From: Ignavibacteriales bacterium
Lineage (GTDB): Bacteria; Bacteroidota; Ignavibacteria; Ignavibacteriales; Melioribacteraceae
Assembly (NCBI GenBank): GCA_020059785.1
Contig: JAGVBL010000238.1
Coordinates: 1 to 5,275 of the forward strand
Length of the DNA stretch: 5,275 nt
Direction of reading: 5' to 3'
The position numbers were made by a program, and so were the translations under genes. Each line of letters starts with the position of its first letter. The first letter of the stretch is position 1. Shown here one piece after another: positions 1 through 5,275 of the stretch. The notes under the pieces are model-generated. The model ran no database searches, was not told the origin of the DNA, and saw only the letters and a list, made by a program, of their open reading frames with translations.

Positions 1-27
1 TAAAATCGATTTTATTGAAGACTTCAT
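1..27 (-). CDS. Probable start of a downstream gene (5' fragment, cut by the window edge)
   Basis: An ATG at 27..25 opens a minus-strand frame that stays open to the window edge and encodes nine residues, MKSSIKSIL. The start is supported by GAGG at 36..33, five bases upstream. It is also the first ATG, GTG or TTG codon after an in-frame TAA at 69..67. A basic, short N-terminus running into hydrophobic residues would fit a signal peptide or membrane anchor, but nine residues are too few to identify a product. It could equally be a chance start. It would be the next gene after the transporter, 123 bases downstream of its stop. Confidence 0.4.
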
Positions 28-150
28 TTCTACCTCAGCCCAATAATTTTTAAATTCTTTTACTTCTTAAACAAAATTTATTTTTTTATAAAGCACTCTA
101 ATTCCATCTACAAACCACCAACCACTGATAACCGGGAACCAGAAAACTCA
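28..150. other. Short intergenic stretch after the transporter gene
   Basis: This region has no open reading frame of useful length on either strand. It is A/T-rich, especially at 45-95. I found no GC-rich hairpin followed by a T-run, so no intrinsic terminator for the transporter gene is evident. The minus strand begins with a second stop codon (TGA at 150..148) in tandem with the transporter stop. It then carries 26 in-frame codons up to TAA at 69..67 that read as a hydrophobic, Trp-rich peptide (see findings). Confidence 0.6.
33..36 (-). promoter_or_regulatory. Shine-Dalgarno-like GAGG for the left-edge gene
   Basis: On the minus strand the context reads TGAGGTAGAAATG. GAGG lies five bases before the ATG at 27, a workable spacing, and it is the main reason to believe this start. 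Confidence 0.4.
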
Positions 151-1716
151 TCACCCAACGTGTTTTGTTTTAAATCCTTTCATCATCCATTTTCTTGCGA
201 GCAATAAACTTAACGGACTTATAATTGCAATAACTCCATAGATAAGCCACATAAACTCTGTATTCATTTGAGCTGGTGGTGTATCTGCCGGACAGTAATT
301 CATCAAGAACCAACCGGAATAGAGACTTGTAACAACTTTTGTAAGGAACCATGGAAATTGTCCAATCCCCATATAAATGCCCGTCATATTTTTCGGTGCA
401 ATTTCTGCAACCCATTGTAAGAAGCGCGGCTGCCACATTGCTTCACCTATTGTCATGATTATCAGGTATGCTAATAACGTTCCCATACTGGGACCAATAG
501 CTAAAATGAAAGTTGGGGATGCCATAACGAATGTACCTATTATCATCATTGTGTAAGCATTTTTCTTAGATGTAAGTGCAGCTATCATTGGAGTAAGAAC
601 GAAAATTAATATCGGATTAAGGTTCACAAAGAACTCAAAATTATCCTGAACAAATCCGTCGAAAGCGCGGCTTGTGTATAATGGTATTGTTAACCAGTTG
701 TGTGCAAATAATGTCTGGACGGGAATCAACACAAAAATAAAGAATAGGAAACGTTTATCTTTCAAAGGGAAATTTTTAATATAGAATTTTAGTTTTTCCT
801 TTGCACTCATTTTAGAAAGCTCATCTTCATTTTCTTTCTGGCTTTCATTTTTTTCTTTTGATGCCTCTTCAATTGCTCTTGCAACTGCTTTCTTTGTCAT
901 AATAAAATATACAACGGCTATACCTGCAACTGTTAAAGCAACATAAACCCAGAACACTCCTAAAATACTTGTTGCTTTTCTAACCGGTGGAGATATTAAC
1001 CCGGGCAAATAACCGCCAAGATTCATTAGAGCGTATAACATTGCATAACCCATTGCAGCGGTATTCTCAGTCGTGAATTTTTTTACAGCGGCATAAGCAG
1101 CCGGTTGATACATTCCGTAGCCGATTACAACACCAAGAATTCCAAGCATTGCATAGATATGTGCTGAACCCCATAAACCCGTTGAACCGAGATGCGGTGC
1201 AGTTGATAATAATATTCTGCCGAACAGCATAAATGAAAGTGCATAAAGAAGTGCTTTTCTCACACCCACAAGATCAACTGTTGCACCAAGGAATAACATA
1301 CTTAAAGTAATACCGGCAGTTAAAACGCCTACCATATTACCAGCACGGATATCATCAAGCTGAATATATTCATTAAAATAGATTGCCAGTAAACCGACTA
1401 CACCAAAGTATGTTAATCCTTCAAGAATGTAAGAAATATTTAGACCAAGCAGAGCTCTTGATGTATGTGCAAGATCTATAAACGGTTGTGTTACTTCCCA
1501 AATTATATTTGCAAATGTATCTTTTTCATTGCGCTCAATATTTTCCCTACCATAAATAAATAAAACAATTATTAGTGCAGCCGGCGGAAGTATTAGAGCA
1601 GTTATAAACATTGCTATTGCATTAAATCCTTTTCGAATTGCCAATCTTGTTGAACCGAGTAGAAGAACGAAATAAACTATTAAGCCAAGACCGATTACAG
1701 AAATCAGGAGGTCCAT
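151..1716 (-). CDS. MFS transporter, POT/PTR2-like, with two extra N-terminal helices
   Basis: This is an inner-membrane secondary transporter of the major facilitator superfamily, 521 residues. The closest fold I recognise is the proton-coupled oligopeptide (POT) family; the substrate is not determinable. Evidence is a motif A-like loop at 144-154 (GATVDLVGVRK), MNLGG at 231-235, the POT-like NLNP segment at 365-368 before a helix, and GEAMWQP at 423-429 followed by APKNMTG at 440-446, as in POT helices 10-11. Residues 274-320 form a charged Lys/Glu-rich loop between the two halves. Hydrophobic segments at about 3-22 and 33-55 precede the first core helix (about 92-113), which suggests 14 helices rather than 12. 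The POT ExxER signature is degraded: the aligned positions read Y96, E99 and G100. The start is ATG at 1716, 14 bases after the murB stop, preceded by AGGTGA. The gene ends in tandem TGA codons and is probably last in, or co-transcribed with, the comEC-murB operon. Confidence 0.85.
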   Translation of the reverse strand: MDLLISVIGLGLIVYFVLLLGSTRLAIRKGFNAIAMFITALILPPAALIIVLFIYGRENIERNEKDTFANIIWEVTQPFIDLAHTSRALLGLNISYILEGLTYFGVVGLLAIYFNEYIQLDDIRAGNMVGVLTAGITLSMLFLGATVDLVGVRKALLYALSFMLFGRILLSTAPHLGSTGLWGSAHIYAMLGILGVVIGYGMYQPAAYAAVKKFTTENTAAMGYAMLYALMNLGGYLPGLISPPVRKATSILGVFWVYVALTVAGIAVVYFIMTKKAVARAIEEASKEKNESQKENEDELSKMSAKEKLKFYIKNFPLKDKRFLFFIFVLIPVQTLFAHNWLTIPLYTSRAFDGFVQDNFEFFVNLNPILIFVLTPMIAALTSKKNAYTMMIIGTFVMASPTFILAIGPSMGTLLAYLIIMTIGEAMWQPRFLQWVAEIAPKNMTGIYMGIGQFPWFLTKVVTSLYSGWFLMNYCPADTPPAQMNTEFMWLIYGVIAIISPLSLLLARKWMMKGFKTKHVG

Positions 1717-1719
1717 TAT

Positions 1720-1725
1720 TCACCT
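1720..1725 (-). promoter_or_regulatory. Ribosome binding site of the MFS transporter
   Basis: AGGTGA on the minus strand lies three bases before the ATG at 1716, inside the 14-base gap after murB. The match to the anti-Shine-Dalgarno sequence is good but the spacing is short. It supports the ATG at 1716 as the start. Confidence 0.5.
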
Positions 1726-1730
1726 ATATT

Positions 1731-2749
1731 TTATTGTATAATATTCACTTCACTTTTCAAATCTATTCCGAAGTTGCTTTTAACATCGGAGATAATTCTT
1801 TCTGCATATTCTAAAATTTCTTTGCCGGTAGCACCGCCGTAATTAGTAATTATAAGAGCTTGTTTTTCGTATGCACCAACATTGCCGATTCTTTTTCCTT
1901 TGTAACCGCATTTTTCTATCAGCCACCCGGCAGAAATTTTGTATGTATCATCGCTTTGCTTAAAGTAAATTGCATCCGGGAATTTATTGATGAACAATTG
2001 AAATGTTTCGTTATCCATTTCAGGGTTTTTGAAGAAACTTCCGGCATTGCCTAATTGTTCCGGGGGGGCAATTTACTTCTGCGAATATTTCTGACTGTTT
2101 GACTAACAGTTTCTATTGTTAATGCATGTTCGGGAATATTTTTCAGTTCTTCTGATAAGGATTTATATGAGAGGTTAAATTTCTTTTCAGCAGATAATTT
2201 CAGAATTATTTTTGTTATGATGAAATTATTTTTAAGTTCATTCTTAAAGATGCTATCGCGATAACCGAAATTACATTGTGAATTAGTTAAGTTCTTTAAT
2301 CTGCCGTCACTTAGATCGAAGTATTCAACGCTATGTAACACATCTTTCAGCTCCGATCCGTAAGCACCAATATTCTGAATTGGTGCAGCACCAACTGACC
2401 CGGGAATTAAACTCAGGTTTTCAATTCCGTATAATTTATTTTGAACGGTATATTTAACAAGATCATCCCATAATTCACCAGCAGCAGATTCAATCAAAAC
2501 AAAATTTTCTTTTTCCTCAATTACACTTATCCCCTTTTTAGAATATTTAAGAACAACTCCATCGTAGTCTCTGGTAAATAAAATATTGCTTCCGCCGCCA
2601 AGAATAAGTAGCTGCTCATTTTTTCTTAAATCGGATTGGATAAATTGATCTAATTCTTTTTCGGAATTGATTTCAAGAAAATATTTGGCACTTACATCAG
2701 CACCAAAAGTATTAAGATATTTAAGAGAGTAATTTTTTTGAAGATTCAT
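1731..2749 (-). pseudogene. murB: UDP-N-acetylmuramate dehydrogenase (UDP-N-acetylenolpyruvoylglucosamine reductase), frameshifted as given
   Basis: MurB is a cytoplasmic FAD enzyme that uses NADPH to reduce UDP-GlcNAc-enolpyruvate to UDP-MurNAc, the second committed step of peptidoglycan synthesis. The frame is broken. The N-terminal part runs from ATG 2749 to a TAG at 2053..2051, and the C-terminal part continues in another frame to TAA at 1731. Adding one C to the run of seven at 2068..2062 joins them into 339 residues, close to the 342 of E. coli MurB. The repaired protein carries GGGSN (51-55) and PGSVGAAPIQNIGAYG (116-131) for FAD binding. It also has YRDS (163-166, catalytic Arg164), GNAGSFFKNP with catalytic Ser238, and Glu334 near the C-terminus. 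The as-given N-terminal product lacks the Ser and Glu. The start is chosen at MNLQKNYSLK, the usual MurB beginning; a TTG at 2803 would add 18 unusual residues overlapping comEC. No clear ribosome binding site precedes ATG 2749. MurB is normally essential, so a sequencing or assembly error is the likeliest cause. Confidence 0.93.
2062..2068. repeat. Homopolymer run of seven G (seven C in the murB sense) at the frameshift
   Basis: This is the longest G/C homopolymer I see in the window; others reach about four bases. It lies exactly where the murB frame breaks, in the codons after the conserved RRSKLP. Eight bases would restore the frame and the correct spacing to GNAGSFFKNP. Runs like this are prone to sequencing error and also to replication slippage or transcriptional slippage. 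Confidence 0.85.
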
Positions 2750-2787
2750 TAACCCGGTAACTTTTGCTATCAAAATATAAAGCTGTG

Positions 2788-5184
2788 TTATTCCTTTTTC
2801 CAATTAATATTTTTAATGTTTTTCCCATCCGATTGCAATAATATTCCGCCTGATTGATCCGTTCTGAGAATATTTATTCCCATAGAATTAAATCGACCAA
2901 TAATCTCGGGACTTAGATGCTTGAATCTGTTAAGGATTCCGACTGAAATTAAAGCATATTGAGGATTAACCGCACTCAAAAATTTTTCTCCGCTGCTCGT
3001 TTTGCTGCCATGGTGTCCGGCTTTTAATACATCACTATGTAAAAAATTGTTGTAATGTTTCATATAAAAATTTTCGGCTTTAATACCGGCATCACCGGTT
3101 AATAGAAAAGAATTATTATGATATAATAATTTGAATACTCCGCTCCGGTCATTCATACTCATATTTCTGTAATTGTAATTTGTGGTATCATTCAGGATAT
3201 ATAATCTGGCACCACCAATTCTAAGAATAGCTTTACCATAATATTTAACAGGGATCTCATTCTTTTTTAATAATCCTTCAAGTTCAGAATCGCTTGATGA
3301 TGAATAATCAGGTAATGGTTTATAAATCAGTTTTACTCGTTTATTTTCAATTAGAGTCAGGTACCCTTTATAATGATCAGCATCGGAATGAGTAATAAAA
3401 CCGTAATCAATTTCATCTATTCCTAAAAAATTTAATAACGGAATTAAAATCCTTTCACCATTATCGAAATAGTCAGTAGCATTCCCACCATCAATTAAAG
3501 CTGTTTTACCGTCAGGAAATTTTATTAGTATTGCATCACCCTGTCCAACATCTACAGTAAGCACTGATAATTTATTATTGGGCAGTAAATCACTGTTATC
3601 AATACTAAAACCGGTTAAAAGTAAAACTGCTGTAAGGAATAGAACAATAATTTTTGATTTCCAGTTTGATAAACTTTTCCAGATAAGAGCAAGAAATAAC
3701 ACGGCAGAGTAAAATAATGTTGAATCGAAGAATGAAAATTTCTGTATTGAGATAAATGAATATTCATATCTTCCGATTAAGCGGACAAACGAAAAGAGCA
3801 GGTATGATAAAAACTCGTTTGCAGATGCATATGAAAACCCGAGAAAATAAAAAAGCGGTCCGGCAAATAAAGTCATTATTCCAAGCCCTACAATAAATCC
3901 GATTAAAGGAATAACAAAAAGATTTGCGAGTAAAGCAACAAGTGATAATTTATGAAAATATAAAAGTGTAAATGGAAGTGTCCCGATCTGCGCTGCTAAT
4001 GAAACAGAAAAAAAGAGTAATAGATATTTCAGGATTCCCGATTTCAACTTCCAGCGATTAATTATGCGCGCCATCCGGGGATACATTGTTACTATTGCAA
4101 TAACTGCCGAAAAGGATAATAAGAACCCCGGATTGAATAAATCTGCCGGATTTATTAACAGGATAATAAGTGCGGCAAGTGCCAGGGAATTCATACTATT
4201 GTAATTTCGTCCGGTTAATGGCGCAATTACCAAAGCAACCGCCATTATAGAGGCACGGACGACAGATGTTGGATAATTAGTAATTGCAACAAATAAAAGT
4301 AATCCGAGGATTGTAAAGCTGTATCTTAAATAGGGGTTGAATCGCTTAAAAAGAAATACAAATATCAGTACAATAAAACCAACGTGAAGACCTGAAACTG
4401 CCAGGACATGAATTACACCGGCATTTATGAAATCAATTTTGGTTTCATAATTGATCATGCTCTTATCAGCCAGTAGCAAACCGCGCAATAATGACGTTGT
4501 TGAGTTGTTATGAAATTTACGTATTACGTTATCAATATTTTTTCTAAGGTTGAATGAAATATTTTTCAAAAAGTCGGATTCATGCGAGATAATTTTAATA
4601 TCGCTAACACGATAAATAATTAATAAACCGTTAATACCATCTTCGGTTAAAGTCGATTCATAATCAAATTCACCCGGATTACGTTTATCTCTTGCACGCG
4701 CAATTGTCCCTTTTATTTTTACATAATTACCCATTGCAACAGATCCGTAAAAAGAATTTAGATTGATAGAAGAGTCTTTAACTGTAGAGAGAAGAGTAAC
4801 CTTACCCTTATAAAGTTTACTATCTGTATAAATTGAATCTGCTGATACATAAAATATAACTCTATCCGATCGGATCAGGCTTATATCCGATATCTTTCCA
4901 TAAAGATTGGCATCTTTAATTACAGGTGATTCAAAAGGGTAATTAACTTTTTCATTTTGATTAACCGAGAAGTAAACCATACCAAAAAACAGGATTGATA
5001 TAATCAATGGAATATTAAACCAGTTGTTTAACCGGATTTGTTTTGATGAGTATAATATTATTGATACAATTACAAGTATCGAAAGAGATATGACGAGGTA
5101 ATTCAGCTGGATGCTGAGAAGTGATTGTAATACTATTCCCGAAATAAAAACCGCAACAAATTTTATGAGCGGATATTTATTCAA
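2788..5184 (-). CDS. comEC: ComEC/Rec2 family DNA internalisation channel with C-terminal metallo-beta-lactamase domain
   Basis: ComEC is the inner-membrane channel that carries single-stranded DNA into the cytoplasm during natural transformation. The protein is 798 residues and complete. Two or three N-terminal helices (about 7-74) are followed by a soluble OB-fold/DUF4131-like region at about 90-200, with the characteristic NPGEFDY at 169-175. The Competence domain spans about 230-525, with the hallmark HVLAVSGLHV at 259-268 and NPGFLLSFSA at 351-360, and many helices. The C-terminal metallo-beta-lactamase-like domain runs from about 538 to 790: VDVGQGD (544-550), DGG (565-567), THSDADH (598-604, metal ligands H599, D601, D603, H604), TGD (696-698), AGHHGS (722-727) and NRFKHLSPE (752-760). 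All expected ligands are present, so it is probably a nuclease acting on the non-transported strand. I find no cysteine in the protein. The start is TTG at 5184, because the preceding codon is a stop (TGA 5187..5185), GGAG lies eight bases upstream, and it overlaps the upstream stop as TTGA. murB follows 38 bases after its TAA. Confidence 0.96.
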   Translation of the reverse strand: MNKYPLIKFVAVFISGIVLQSLLSIQLNYLVISLSILVIVSIILYSSKQIRLNNWFNIPLIISILFFGMVYFSVNQNEKVNYPFESPVIKDANLYGKISDISLIRSDRVIFYVSADSIYTDSKLYKGKVTLLSTVKDSSINLNSFYGSVAMGNYVKIKGTIARARDKRNPGEFDYESTLTEDGINGLLIIYRVSDIKIISHESDFLKNISFNLRKNIDNVIRKFHNNSTTSLLRGLLLADKSMINYETKIDFINAGVIHVLAVSGLHVGFIVLIFVFLFKRFNPYLRYSFTILGLLLFVAITNYPTSVVRASIMAVALVIAPLTGRNYNSMNSLALAALIILLINPADLFNPGFLLSFSAVIAIVTMYPRMARIINRWKLKSGILKYLLLFFSVSLAAQIGTLPFTLLYFHKLSLVALLANLFVIPLIGFIVGLGIMTLFAGPLFYFLGFSYASANEFLSYLLFSFVRLIGRYEYSFISIQKFSFFDSTLFYSAVLFLALIWKSLSNWKSKIIVLFLTAVLLLTGFSIDNSDLLPNNKLSVLTVDVGQGDAILIKFPDGKTALIDGGNATDYFDNGERILIPLLNFLGIDEIDYGFITHSDADHYKGYLTLIENKRVKLIYKPLPDYSSSSDSELEGLLKKNEIPVKYYGKAILRIGGARLYILNDTTNYNYRNMSMNDRSGVFKLLYHNNSFLLTGDAGIKAENFYMKHYNNFLHSDVLKAGHHGSKTSSGEKFLSAVNPQYALISVGILNRFKHLSPEIIGRFNSMGINILRTDQSGGILLQSDGKNIKNINWKKE

Positions 5185-5273
5185 TCATACATCTCCATAA
5201 TTGCCGGTTTTATATCTGCAAGAGTTTTAATTTTTTGTGATAGTTCAGACGAATATTTACCGAATACCATTCC
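5181..5273 (-). CDS. C-terminal end of an unrecognised upstream gene (partial)
   Basis: One minus-strand frame stays open from the right window edge to TGA at 5183..5181 and encodes 30 residues ending KPAIMEMYD. The other two minus frames hit stops within this stretch (TAA). The stop overlaps the comEC start by four bases (TTGA), a layout typical of translationally coupled genes, which supports it as a real coding end. The peptide is soluble-looking, with a likely amphipathic helix (SSELSQKIKTLADI). I do not recognise the family. Confidence 0.6.
   Translation of the reverse strand, partial: GMVFGKYSSELSQKIKTLADIKPAIMEMYD
5193..5196 (-). promoter_or_regulatory. Shine-Dalgarno GGAG of comEC, deciding a TTG start
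   Basis: On the minus strand, GGAG is followed by eight bases (ATGTATGA) and then TTG at 5184. It lies inside the last codons of the upstream gene. The two ATGs nearby (5192 and 5188) are not in the comEC frame, so the site supports TTG as the true start. Confidence 0.6.
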
Positions 5274-5275
5274 AA

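Noticed and set aside
1..14. Perfect 14-base palindrome TAAAATCGATTTTA
   Set aside because: It is short, made mostly of A/T and lies within the probable left-edge gene. With no second copy in the window it is most likely chance, though a regulator site cannot be excluded.
28..150. Terminator or promoter in the gap after the transporter
   Set aside because: I found no stable hairpin with a T-run, and no convincing match to sigma-70 or Bacteroidota-type promoter boxes in the sense direction.
170..436. 88-codon minus-strand open frame inside the transporter gene
   Set aside because: It lies wholly within the transporter in another frame, has no recognisable protein features and no ribosome site that I can see. 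It is a shadow frame.
1731..2018. Separate 95-residue gene starting at ATG 2018
   Set aside because: It is the C-terminal part of MurB. There is no Shine-Dalgarno sequence before the ATG, and the codons immediately upstream in the same frame encode the conserved GNAGSFFKNP, so this is a continuation rather than a start.
1860..2054. 64-codon plus-strand open frame opposite murB
   Set aside because: It is antisense to a clear murB coding region. Its product resembles nothing, and the opposite strand explains the openness.
2750..2803. TTG at 2803 as the murB start, adding 18 residues
   Set aside because: The extra residues do not fit the family N-terminus, the TTG has no ribosome site, and it would overlap comEC by 16 bases. 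MNLQKNYSLK at 2749 matches the usual beginning.

Overview
The window is an AT-rich stretch of bacterial chromosome in which every supportable gene lies on the minus strand. In transcription order (right to left) it holds the last 30 codons of an unrecognised gene, comEC (DNA-uptake channel), murB (peptidoglycan precursor synthesis), a POT-like MFS transporter, and the probable first codons of a further gene at the left edge. I see no CRISPR array, insertion sequence, tRNA, rRNA or riboswitch. The low GC, the presence of murB and the protein style suggest a Gram-negative of the Bacteroidota/Ignavibacteriota (FCB) group. That assignment is an impression from the sequences, not a search result.

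Layout: at 5181-5273 is the 3' end of an unknown gene whose stop overlaps the TTG start of comEC (TTGA). At 2788-5184 is a complete ComEC/Rec2 protein with OB-fold, competence and metallo-beta-lactamase domains. At 1731-2749 is murB, broken into two frames by a one-base shortfall in a run of seven C (minus strand). Restoring one C gives a 339-residue MurB of ordinary length with all three catalytic residues. At 151-1716 is a 521-residue MFS/POT-like transporter with two extra N-terminal membrane helices and a degraded ExxER motif. At 28-150 is a short intergenic stretch. At 1-27 is a likely start codon with a Shine-Dalgarno-like sequence.

The genes are packed as one probable operon: a 4-base overlap, then a 38-base gap, then a 14-base gap, with no terminator or promoter visible between them. 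The shared theme is the cell envelope (DNA import, wall precursor synthesis, solute transport), but no step links the three proteins biochemically. Nothing here looks like a new system. The points most worth checking are the murB frameshift and the altered transporter.
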